The notes beneath the pieces are model-generated. The model did not search any database, had not been told where the DNA came from, and was given only the letters and a program-made list of their open reading frames with translations. A program made the translations under genes and the position numbers. Below are positions 52,690 to 60,596 of a stretch of DNA of 64,000 bases, piece after piece; the first letter of the stretch is position 1, and each line of letters starts with the position of its first letter. Origin of the DNA: Halomonas organivorans (GTDB taxonomy: Bacteria; Pseudomonadota; Gammaproteobacteria; Pseudomonadales; Halomonadaceae); NCBI RefSeq assembly GCF_014192055.1, contig NZ_JACHXM010000008.1:106277-170276 (forward strand). The letters are read 5' to 3'.

Positions 52690-53703
52690 CTACTCGGCCG
52701 GAGCCGGCTCGCGCCCGAGCGCTGCCAGCACCTCGTCGAGCTTTTCCTTGCCACCGATGCTGTCGTAGAAATCGGGCCAGATGCCGGTGGCCAGATCGAT
52801 CCACTCCTGCTCGTCGTTGGCCGGCTGGATGATCTCCATGCCATGCTCTTCGGTCAGCCGGTGCTTGATGTCGGCCTCGGTCTCGATCAGGTAGTCGTAG
52901 CTGTGTTTAGTGGCTTCCTGGCCCGCCTCCAGTACCAGTTCCTGTGTCTCGGGGCTGAGGCTCTGGAACTTGCCTTCGCTGATGATCAGCGGCTCCAGGG
53001 AGAACACGTAGCAGCTGTCGGTGACGTAGTCCTGCACCTCGTAGAACTTCATGGCATCGATGGTGATGTAGGGGTTGTCCTGACCATCGACGACACCCTG
53101 CTGAAGGGCAGTGAATGTTTCCGACCAGGCCAGCGGGCTGGGGTTGACGCCCCAGGCCTGGTAGGCGGAGATCATGATCTCGTTCTTGGGCACCCGGATG
53201 TTGAGACCGTCCAGATCGGCGGGTGAGGCCACCGGTCGAGCCGAGTTGGTCAGGCGGCGACAGCCGGAATAGGCCCACCCCAGGATGCGTACCCCGGCGT
53301 CGCGGATGGTGTTCTGGGTGAGTTCCTCGCCGACCTCACCCTGGGTCAGGGTCCGGGCGTCCTCGGGACCCTGGATGACATATGGCAGAGTCATCACCCC
53401 GACGGTCGGTGAGAAGGGGGTGATGTTGTTGATGGCCAGAACCGACAGGTCGAGCAGCCCCATGCTGGCATTGTTGACCGTGTCCTGTTCACTCCCGAGC
53501 TGACCATTGGGAAACAGCTTCACGGTCACCTCGCCGTCAGTCTTCTCCTCGATGAGCTCGGCGAAGGTGGTGCCCAGCTCGTACTGGGTGCCGCCCGCAG
53601 CATCACCGAGGGCCATCTTCCACTCGTCGGCCATGGCGTTGCCACTAAGAGCCAGGCCTGCGGCGGACGCTGCCACGGGAATGATCAGTTTCTGGATACG
53701 CAT
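52690..53703 (-). CDS. TRAP transporter solute-binding protein (DctP family)
   Basis: 337 residues from ATG 53703, which has GGAG upstream. A Sec signal peptide (IQKLIIPVAASAAGLALSGNAMA) ends near residue 27. The DctP core shows GTTFAELIEEKTDGEVTVKLFPNGQLGSE, the Arg-containing LDGLNIRVPKNEIM and ALQQGVVDGQDNPYITI. The closing QGVVDGQENP-type motif is the usual organic-acid binding lobe. The substrate may be taurine, since the divergent regulator is of the MocR/TauR type and candidate taurine genes lie to the right; ectoine or another solute is equally possible. Confidence 0.9.
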   Translation of the reverse strand: MRIQKLIIPVAASAAGLALSGNAMADEWKMALGDAAGGTQYELGTTFAELIEEKTDGEVTVKLFPNGQLGSEQDTVNNASMGLLDLSVLAINNITPFSPTVGVMTLPYVIQGPEDARTLTQGEVGEELTQNTIRDAGVRILGWAYSGCRRLTNSARPVASPADLDGLNIRVPKNEIMISAYQAWGVNPSPLAWSETFTALQQGVVDGQDNPYITIDAMKFYEVQDYVTDSCYVFSLEPLIISEGKFQSLSPETQELVLEAGQEATKHSYDYLIETEADIKHRLTEEHGMEIIQPANDEQEWIDLATGIWPDFYDSIGGKEKLDEVLAALGREPAPAE

Positions 53704-54028
53704 AGTGATCTCCAAGCCTTGTTATTGTCGTGAAGGGACAGAACGATTACGTGTCCCGGTGATCGGCATGGCCCAGCGCTGGTTCCACCGACCTCCTGGC
53801 TCCACCACGCTTCGCCATATCCTGATTACCACGTTCTACGCACTCGCCCGGCGGGCCACTAGAACCAGTAGGGCTCCATCGATTGGACCAGCCATAACAC
53901 TCTGGCAGCGCAAGGGAAAATGCCATGACATTGGTCTGCGTACCAGGCTCGTTGCGGCCTGGGACTATGTCATAATCGACGACCATCGACAGCCACCCTC
54001 TTTCTTCAAGCGGCGAGACAACAACTCC
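53704..54028. other. Divergent regulatory region between TRAP operon and MocR gene
   Basis: 325 bp without a gene. It carries the ribosome site of dctP at one end and GAGACAACAACTCC before the MocR ATG at the other. Repeated TGG/CCA-type words occur (CTGGTTCCACC at 53770, TTGGACCAG at 53883, TTGGTCTGCGTACCAGG at 53934), which may be MocR half-sites. No sure promoter was found. Confidence 0.4.
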
Positions 54029-55498
54029 ATGAGCCAGCTACTCTTCCATCTCGACCCTGATCTGCCGGAAAGCCTCCAACGCCAACTGAGAGAACAGATC
54101 GCGCGCGCCATCCTCGATGGCCACCTGCCCCTGGAAAAGGCGCTGCCGTCGAGCCGCAAGCTGGCCAAGGAACTCAACGTCGCCCGGAACACCGTGATGC
54201 TGGCCTACGAACAGCTACTCGACGATGGTTACCTGATCGCCAAGAAACGCAGTGGCTACTTCGTCAATCCCGAGATCCTCGAAGGCCGTGCCGAGAAGCC
54301 GGTGCGTCTCAACGACATCGATGCCGAACGCCTGCCCTGGGAAGAGCTGCTGACCATGCATCCCTCACGGCAGACCACCATCAGCAAGCCCAGCGACTGG
54401 CATCGCTACGACTACCCCTTCCTCTACGGCCAGATCGACCCCGAGCTCTTCCCTACCCAGCACTGGCGGGAGTGCAGCCGCGACTCCATGAGCGTTCCGG
54501 CGATTCGAAGCTGGGCGGTGGACCATCTCAACGATGACGACCCACTGCTGATCGAACAGATCCACAAGCGCCTGCTGCCTCGCCGCGGCGTGTGGGCCGA
54601 TCCCGATGAGATCCTGGTCACGGTCGGCGCCCAGCAGGCGCTGTGGATCACCTGCATGCTGCTGCTCAAGCAAGGACGACGCTTCGGCATGGAAAATCCC
54701 GGCTATGTCGACATGTACAACATCGCCAGTACCTTCACCGACGACATCCATTTGCTGCCGGTAGACGATCAGGGAATGCGCCTGGAAGACGGCATCGCCG
54801 GCTGTCAACTCATCTACGCCACCCCCAGCCACCAAGCACCGACCACGGTCACCATGCCGCTGGAACGCCGCCGTCAGCTACTGGACATGGCCGAGACCGA
54901 CAACTTCCTGATCGTCGAGGACGACTACGAGAGCGAGACCAACTACCTGGAGAATCCTACGCCGGCCCTGAAGAGCCTGGATCGCCACAACCGGGTGATC
55001 TACGTGGGCAGCCTCTCCAAGACCCTGGCACCCGGCCTGCGGCTAGGCTACATGGTCGGGCCGCCGGCGCTGATCCGCGAGGCCCGGGCGCTGCGCCGGC
55101 TGATGCTGCGCCACCCGCCGACCAATAACCAGCGCGCGGTGGCGCTGTTCCTCGATCGTGGCTACCACGACGCGCTGCTGCGCCAGATCCACCAGACCTT
55201 TCACCGCCGCTGGCAGCGCATGGGCGAGGCCCTGTCCCGCCACATGCCGCAGTCCTCGGTGCCCTCCACCTACGGTGGCTCCTGCTACTGGGTACAGGGC
55301 CCCGTGGGACTCGACTCCCGTGAACTCCAGCGCCTGGCCGCCGAGCGAGGCATCCTCATCGAGAGCGGCGATATCCACTTCTTCGACGCCCCACGGCGCG
55401 AGTACTTCCGATTGGGATTCTCGGCGATCCCCGAGTCGCGCATCGAGGCCGGCATCGAGCAGCTGGCGGCGCTGATTCCTCAGGCCGTGACGCGATGA
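54029..55498 (+). CDS. MocR-type regulator (GntR DNA-binding plus aminotransferase domain)
   Basis: 489 residues from ATG 54029. The GntR winged helix has LPSSRKLAKELNVARNTVMLAYEQL (residues 39-63). A fold-type I aminotransferase domain follows with Asp298 (VEDDYE) and PLP-binding Lys331 (VGSLSKTLAPGLRLGY). WHRYDYPFLYGQIDPELFP is shared with TauR and EnuR, activators or repressors of taurine and ectoine use. It diverges from a TRAP operon, as tauR does from tauKLM. It probably senses an amine bound to PLP. Confidence 0.9.
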   Translation: MSQLLFHLDPDLPESLQRQLREQIARAILDGHLPLEKALPSSRKLAKELNVARNTVMLAYEQLLDDGYLIAKKRSGYFVNPEILEGRAEKPVRLNDIDAERLPWEELLTMHPSRQTTISKPSDWHRYDYPFLYGQIDPELFPTQHWRECSRDSMSVPAIRSWAVDHLNDDDPLLIEQIHKRLLPRRGVWADPDEILVTVGAQQALWITCMLLLKQGRRFGMENPGYVDMYNIASTFTDDIHLLPVDDQGMRLEDGIAGCQLIYATPSHQAPTTVTMPLERRRQLLDMAETDNFLIVEDDYESETNYLENPTPALKSLDRHNRVIYVGSLSKTLAPGLRLGYMVGPPALIREARALRRLMLRHPPTNNQRAVALFLDRGYHDALLRQIHQTFHRRWQRMGEALSRHMPQSSVPSTYGGSCYWVQGPVGLDSRELQRLAAERGILIESGDIHFFDAPRREYFRLGFSAIPESRIEAGIEQLAALIPQAVTR

Positions 55499-55540
55499 CG
55501 TCTCGGCAGCGATGCCACAGCGCTGACCTCCCGCCAGCCC

Positions 55541-56488
55541 TTACAAGACGGCCCCCATGCTTTCCCCATCCTCCAAGCTTGCCAGGGTCGCCACCAGCGC
55601 CTCGAAGCGAGGTCCCGCCCGGCCGATGCAGACCAGTTGGCAGCGCCCGTCGCGAGCGGGCGCCGGCCGGTAGCTAAGGCGTCTGCCACTGAACTGCAAC
55701 AACTGGCGCTGCTGGCGACCGAGACAATAGACAAAGCCCTTGGCGCGCAGCAGAACATCGCCGTAGCCGGTCAGGATATCGCCGAGGCGATCCGGGTCTA
55801 CGGCATGCGGCATCGCGAGGCTGGCCGATCGCCAGCCTCGCTGCGAAGCGACATCGTGGTACAGATGCCCGGCTGCCACGACCGGTGATGCGATCGAGCA
55901 CTCCTCGGTCGGTGCGCCAGCCTGCCCACCTCCCATATCGTGGATGCTCGCCGCCGCGTTCAGCCGCCTGAGTTCGCCCAGGCAAGCTTGCGGATCGTGG
56001 GCTGCGGAGAGCCGATTGACCAGAATCCGCGTCGCGGCCTGTATCTGAGCACGCCATGTGTCACCGATCAGCGGATCGCGGCAGTTCAGGTCAATTCGCC
56101 CACCATCCACCAGGCACACCACCTCCTCTAGCATCAGGCGGTGGGAGACCCGAGCGAGGTCGGCGATGCGCGCGGGATCGGCGACGCCGCTGGTTTCGAT
56201 GAACACGGCCCGAGGCGCTTCCCGGAGGCGCATGGCCTTGGCCAGCCGCTCGGCCAGGGTGCCGCCCAGGGTGCAACAGATGCAGCCGTTGGTGAGCTGG
56301 ATCATCTGCTCGTCTCGATAGTCGATCAGCTCGGCATCAATGTTGATGTCGCCGAAGTCGTTGATCACGATCAGGGAGTTCTCGGGAATCCCCCCACGAA
56401 TCAGCGCGTTGAGATAGGTCGTCTTGCCGGCTCCGAGAAAGCCTCCGATCACCGTCATCGGCGCTCTGTACATCTCACTCGGCCTCAT
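55541..56488 (-). CDS. G3E-family (CobW/COG0523) GTPase, probable metallochaperone
   Basis: 315 residues. Walker A is GGFLGAGKTT, and the metal-binding CxCC motif is NGCICCTLGG. The switch block usually reading NEFGE is NDFGD here, and ETSGVADP follows. The NKxD guanine motif is degenerate (VNRLSAAHD). The C-terminal CobW_C domain is short. ATG 56488 has GGGAGG upstream and overlaps the amidohydrolase gene by 14 bases. COG0523 GTPases deliver Zn, Co or Fe to client enzymes; the coupled metal-dependent amidohydrolase is an obvious candidate client. Confidence 0.88.
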   Translation of the reverse strand: MRPSEMYRAPMTVIGGFLGAGKTTYLNALIRGGIPENSLIVINDFGDINIDAELIDYRDEQMIQLTNGCICCTLGGTLAERLAKAMRLREAPRAVFIETSGVADPARIADLARVSHRLMLEEVVCLVDGGRIDLNCRDPLIGDTWRAQIQAATRILVNRLSAAHDPQACLGELRRLNAAASIHDMGGGQAGAPTEECSIASPVVAAGHLYHDVASQRGWRSASLAMPHAVDPDRLGDILTGYGDVLLRAKGFVYCLGRQQRQLLQFSGRRLSYRPAPARDGRCQLVCIGRAGPRFEALVATLASLEDGESMGAVL

Positions 56489-58103
56489 GCACCCGCCCTC
56501 CCAGTACCGTTGCCGTCACTCGGATCTCCTTCAGGGCGTCCGGGGCAGAGGCCAAAGGATCGCGATCGAGCGCAACCATGTCGGCAAACTTGCCGATCTC
56601 GAGGCTACCCACCAGATGGTCCAGACGCAGCGTGTAGGCCGCGCCAAGCGTAATCATCTCCAGGGCATCCCGTACCGAAAGACGCTCGTGCTCGCCGAGC
56701 ACCCGCCCGGTGGCCGTTTCGCGCGCCACCGCACACCAGGCGGTGAACAACGGCCCCAGCGGCGTAACCGGAGCATCACTGTGAATGGCAGTGGGAATGC
56801 CCAACCGCCTGGCGCTGGCCAGCGGCTCCAGCCGCTGGCAGCGCTCGTGGCCGAGAGTGCGCTGACGATGAATGTCCCCCCAGTAATAAAGATGATTGGC
56901 GAACATGTTCAGGCACAGGCCCTGGGCCGCGGCCCGACGCAGCTGAGCGTGGTCGATCACCTGGCAGTGCTGGAGCGTATGGCGATGATCGCACCTGGGC
57001 CAGAACACCAGCGCGCCCTCCAGTGCCTCCAGCATCAGTTCCACTGCCTCATCGCCGTTAGTATGTATGTGCAGCTGGAGCCCGGCCTGGTGATAGGCCT
57101 CGACCATCTCCTTGAGCGTCTCAGGCGGCGCATTCCAGATACCGTTGGCGTGCCCATCGTGATAGTGGGGCCACTTCAGGCGCGCGGTATAACCCTGGAT
57201 GGAGCCGTCGGTCATCAGCTTGACCGAGCCGAAATGGAGCTTGTCATTGCCTTGCTCGAGGCACCCTTGAAGGCGCTGGATGCCCTCGTCCACCGGCCAG
57301 GCCAGCGCCGCCATGGCCGGCACCAGGCGCACCGGATAGTCGTCTTCGCGGGTCACGGCCTTGAGGGCCGCGATACCTTCGTCGGTCAATGGATTGTAGA
57401 GGTCGGTGATGGTGGTCACCCCGGCATTGCGCGCGACACGGCCGTATCGCCACAGCGTCTCCGGTGCCCCGACCGTCTCGAACAGATTCATGCCCAGGGT
57501 CTCGAAGACGACATGCATGGCGGCCATCTCCTGGAGTTCGCCGGTCAGGCTTCCATCGTCGTCCACCATGATGCCCTCGACATCGACGTGCCGCTGGAGA
57601 CCCGCCAGTTCCAGCATCGCCGAATTGACGGTCATGACATGTAGGCTGGCATGCAGGATGACCAGCGGCCGGTCGCTGACCGCCTCATCCAGCCGACGGC
57701 GATCGAGCCTCGCCCCCTCGAAGTAGACCGGATCGAAGCCCCAGGCGATCAATGGCTGGTGGGGCGGCAGCAGCTCAGCCTGCTCGCGAAGCAGCACCTG
57801 AACCGCCGCGAGGCTCTGGGCGCCCGCCCAGCGTCGACCGTCGGGATCGCGACGCGGAAAATAGCCCAGGTAAGGGTACTCCCACATGGTGCCTTCCAGG
57901 GCGTGACTGTGCCCCTCTACGAATCCCGGCATCAAGCAACGGTCAGCGAAACGCTCGTCCCACTGCGTGTCGGAAAACGCCTGCATCGCCTCCAGGTCCC
58001 CCACCGCCAGGATACGCCCATCGCGCACGGCAATATGCGTTGCCTCGGGCTGGGAAGGATTCATGGTCAGGATGCGCCGGGCGGCGAAAACGGTAATGGT
58101 CAT
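56475..58103 (-). CDS. Metal-dependent amidohydrolase (YtcJ-like, amidohydro_3)
   Basis: 542 residues. Zinc ligands are in GFVEGHSHAL near the N terminus, with later metal or catalytic residues in SVKLMTDGSIQGYTA, HIHTNGDEAV, HRHTLQHCQVIDH and IHSDAPVTPLGP. The C-terminal block LEIGKFADMVALDRDP is typical of this family, which includes N-substituted formamide deformylase. The substrate is unknown. It overlaps the symporter gene by ATGA and the GTPase gene by 14 bases. That organisation implies uptake of an amide, hydrolysis, and a dedicated metal-loading factor. Confidence 0.87.
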   Translation of the reverse strand: MTITVFAARRILTMNPSQPEATHIAVRDGRILAVGDLEAMQAFSDTQWDERFADRCLMPGFVEGHSHALEGTMWEYPYLGYFPRRDPDGRRWAGAQSLAAVQVLLREQAELLPPHQPLIAWGFDPVYFEGARLDRRRLDEAVSDRPLVILHASLHVMTVNSAMLELAGLQRHVDVEGIMVDDDGSLTGELQEMAAMHVVFETLGMNLFETVGAPETLWRYGRVARNAGVTTITDLYNPLTDEGIAALKAVTREDDYPVRLVPAMAALAWPVDEGIQRLQGCLEQGNDKLHFGSVKLMTDGSIQGYTARLKWPHYHDGHANGIWNAPPETLKEMVEAYHQAGLQLHIHTNGDEAVELMLEALEGALVFWPRCDHRHTLQHCQVIDHAQLRRAAAQGLCLNMFANHLYYWGDIHRQRTLGHERCQRLEPLASARRLGIPTAIHSDAPVTPLGPLFTAWCAVARETATGRVLGEHERLSVRDALEMITLGAAYTLRLDHLVGSLEIGKFADMVALDRDPLASAPDALKEIRVTATVLGGRVHEAE

Positions 58104-59509
58104 GAGGCAACCTCCTCGCGAGACTTACCGGCACCCGCCGTTGCCGGACGCCGCCGCAGCATCAGCGGCACCATCGCCAGAAACGCCAGTGCCGTGCCGC
58201 CGAACACGCCGAGATAGCCCCAGCCCCCTAGGGCAGGCACCATCGGGGCGAAAACGAACAGGATGTGAAAGTTGGTGACGATGATCGCCAGATTGAAAAA
58301 GGCCAGTTCCTTGGGGACCGTGGTGCTGAAGTCGGCATCCATCATGCGCAGCAGAAGCAGGCCGGTACCGGTCGAACCGCAGCAGCAGCCGAACGCGGTC
58401 AAGGCACGCTCGTGACCCAGTTGGCCGCTCAGGCGCCCGAGCCCCAGGCAGCCGATCAAGGTCGCCAGGGTAACGGCCAGGGTGACCAACAGGATCGGGG
58501 TCAACAGCGCATACAGTACGGCGAACTGAATGCTCATCAGCGTGCCCACCACCATGAAATCCACCGACGAGCCGGTGATCCGCTTGAGGCTCTCGTCGTC
58601 GACGTAGGACGCGAGCCCCGCCTTGTCGATGACCAGCCGCATCAATACGCAGACCCCGAGACCGTGCAGGAAGAACAGGTTGTGGCTGAACAGCACGCCC
58701 AGATTGATGCCCCAAGGCTGGGCATCGGCGATCAGTCCCTGCATGAACAGCAGCCAGCAGTGAGTGATGACATAGGCCACCGCCAGCAGGCCCAGATGAT
58801 AGGCCAGTGAGTCGAGGCTCGCCGGGTGCGACACCATCCTGCCCATCTCAGGACGCTCGCGCTCGGCGAAGAAGCCGGCCCGAAAGTTGTCATCTAGCCT
58901 GGAGGCCTGATTGGCATTGAGGCCCTGCGCGATGAAGCGTCGTGCCAGCGGCACCCCGACGGCGAAGGCGACCAGGAATCCCAGCGAGGCGAAGATCAGC
59001 CCCACCTGGGCGGCATGCTCGATGCCGTAGCTGTCTTCCCAGAGCCCTCCGTAGGTCAGCGCCTGCCCGGGCCCCTGGGTGAAGCCATGGGTCACCAGAG
59101 CCCCCAGCCAGGCGCTGACACCGGCACCGGTCAAGGCATCGTAGCCGCGGATCACCAGGTAGCCGATCATCCCTTGGAGGCCAAGGCTGATGGTCCAGAT
59201 CAGGGTCAACCAGATGCCGCCGCGCACGATGCCACCACTCCCCAGCGCGGGCTGCCTGCCACGTCCGGTCAGGCACAGCGACATGAAACTCAGAGTGAAG
59301 AAATGGAAGGTCAAGGCCGTGAAGTCGGCCGGGGCGAAGCCCGGGATCCAGCCGAGTGACAATAAGGCAAAGCCCAGCAGGCCACCGAGGATGCTCGACG
59401 GCACCAGCATGTTGCGAAACAGCGGCACGCGATTGCGCAGCACACCGCCAATCACCAGCATACCGGCCAGCAGCGCGAACGCGATCACGCCATGGAAGGT
59501 ATCTTGCAT
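58100..59509 (-). CDS. GltS-family sodium/carboxylate (glutamate) symporter
   Basis: 469 residues from ATG 59509 (MQDTFHG). The ten or more membrane segments carry GltS-type blocks: NMLVPSSILGGLLGF, TLSFMSLCLTGRG, VTHGFTQGPGQALTYGG, and GCCCGSTGTGLLLLRMMD with an unusual CCC. The second half repeats the topology. GltS imports glutamate with Na+; this longer member may take an N-acyl or similar amide that the next enzyme hydrolyses. It heads the operon and diverges from the LysR gene. Confidence 0.82.
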   Translation of the reverse strand: MQDTFHGVIAFALLAGMLVIGGVLRNRVPLFRNMLVPSSILGGLLGFALLSLGWIPGFAPADFTALTFHFFTLSFMSLCLTGRGRQPALGSGGIVRGGIWLTLIWTISLGLQGMIGYLVIRGYDALTGAGVSAWLGALVTHGFTQGPGQALTYGGLWEDSYGIEHAAQVGLIFASLGFLVAFAVGVPLARRFIAQGLNANQASRLDDNFRAGFFAERERPEMGRMVSHPASLDSLAYHLGLLAVAYVITHCWLLFMQGLIADAQPWGINLGVLFSHNLFFLHGLGVCVLMRLVIDKAGLASYVDDESLKRITGSSVDFMVVGTLMSIQFAVLYALLTPILLVTLAVTLATLIGCLGLGRLSGQLGHERALTAFGCCCGSTGTGLLLLRMMDADFSTTVPKELAFFNLAIIVTNFHILFVFAPMVPALGGWGYLGVFGGTALAFLAMVPLMLRRRPATAGAGKSREEVAS

Positions 59510-59596
59510 ATCGCCCTTCTCCTTATGCTTGTTATGTGACCCGAGGCCGGGTGTCAGGCAAACGACGCGCCCCGCCCTCGACATGCTCAAGCTAGG

Positions 59597-59628
59597 CAAG
59601 CCAATGTGGCTTGTATAATATCAATTAT
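59597..59628. promoter_or_regulatory. Two adjacent palindromes in the gltS/LysR divergent region
   Basis: CAAGCCA-ATG-TGGCTTG (59597-59613, perfect 7-bp arms) is followed at once by ATAAT-ATCA-ATTAT (59615-59628). They lie 30-61 bp ahead of the LysR start and 88 bp or more from the symporter start. The second resembles an LTTR T-N11-A type box. They are good candidates for binding by the LysR protein at both promoters. Confidence 0.6.
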
Positions 59629-59657
59629 CGAACAACTGATACTTTCAGGGCATCATA

Positions 59658-60545
59658 ATGCGGATCGACATGCGTCACCTCCACGCCTACCTGGCCGTCG
59701 CCGAGATGCTGCATTTTCGCCAGGCCGCCGAACGCCTCAACCTGGCGCAACCGGCGCTGAGTCGCACGATCCGGCAGTTGGAAGACGCCATTGGCGAGCA
59801 GCTTCTGGAGCGCGACAATCGCAACGTCACACTCACCGAACCGGGGCGGGTGTTTCTGGAGGAGTGCCGGCTCCTCATCGGCCAGCTGGATACGGCGGTA
59901 CTCAAGACACAGCGGGCGGGACTCGGCGAGGTGGGCCGTCTGCGCATCGGCTACACGGATTTCGCCATCACCGGGCATTTGCCCGAACTCCTCGAGGAGT
60001 TCAAGGCACGTCAGCCCGACATCCGCTTCGACCTCTCCTTCGGTTCTACCCAGGAGCAGCTCGAACAGCTACATGACGAGCGCATCGATTTCGCCTTCGT
60101 CACAGGGCCCAATGTGGCGGCTGACCTCGTCACCACGACCATCCAGCGCGATGGCTTCATCGCCCTGGTCAGCGATGAGCATCGGCTGGCGGCCAGGACG
60201 GCCATCGACCTGCAGGAGCTGGCCGACGAGCCTTTCATCGTAGGCTCGATCGAGCGCTGGAAGCATTTTCGGCGACACCTGGATGCGCTGTGCATGTCAG
60301 CCGGCTTTCTGCCGCGGGTGGCGCAGGAAACCTTCAACAGCGAAGGCATCTTCGGCTTCGTCGCCGCCAACTTCGGGGTCACCATTCACCTGGAATGCGC
60401 CAGGAATTACATCCGCAAGGGTGTGACGCCGCTGGCGATCCGCAACGCCCCCCAGTACCTGGAAACGCAAGCCGCCTGGTGTATCTCCCCCATGACGCCC
60501 GTGAAACGACGTTTCGCCGAATTCATCGCCGCGAACGCTGTCTAG
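59658..60545 (+). CDS. LysR-family transcriptional regulator (BenM/CatM-like)
   Basis: 295 residues. The N-terminal helix-turn-helix is LHAYLAVAEMLHFRQAAERLNLAQPALSRTIRQLE, with the HFRQAA variant common in the BenM/CatM/CbnR group. The effector domain has LRIGYTDFAITGHLPELL and GIFGFVAANFGVTI. It diverges from the GltS-amidohydrolase-G3E operon and so is its likely regulator. It converges with the FAD oxidoreductase gene across a strong hairpin. Confidence 0.92.
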   Translation: MRIDMRHLHAYLAVAEMLHFRQAAERLNLAQPALSRTIRQLEDAIGEQLLERDNRNVTLTEPGRVFLEECRLLIGQLDTAVLKTQRAGLGEVGRLRIGYTDFAITGHLPELLEEFKARQPDIRFDLSFGSTQEQLEQLHDERIDFAFVTGPNVAADLVTTTIQRDGFIALVSDEHRLAARTAIDLQELADEPFIVGSIERWKHFRRHLDALCMSAGFLPRVAQETFNSEGIFGFVAANFGVTIHLECARNYIRKGVTPLAIRNAPQYLETQAAWCISPMTPVKRRFAEFIAANAV

Positions 60546-60559
60546 CGAGGCTCGATGCA

Positions 60560-60594
60560 CTGCCCTTGGCCGCCTGAGCGTCGGCCAAGGGCAG
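60560..60594. terminator. Bidirectional hairpin between LysR gene and tauY-like gene
   Basis: CTGCCCTTGGCCG (60560-60572) pairs perfectly with 60582-60594, a 13-bp stem with a 9-base loop, between convergent stops at 60545 and 60597. No long T run is present. It is well placed to end both messages. Confidence 0.75.
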
Positions 60595-60596
60595 GA

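Noticed and set aside
50133..53703. Identification of this TRAP set as the ectoine transporter TeaABCD
   Set aside because: Gene order fits, but the binding protein's sequence does not look like the TeaA I recall, and the divergent MocR gene is not part of that locus. The substrate was left open.
53910..53925. Sigma-54-like sequence TGGCATTTTCCCTTGC on the minus strand ahead of the second TRAP operon
   Set aside because: GG and GC are 11 bases apart instead of the required 10, and the -24 element is imperfect.
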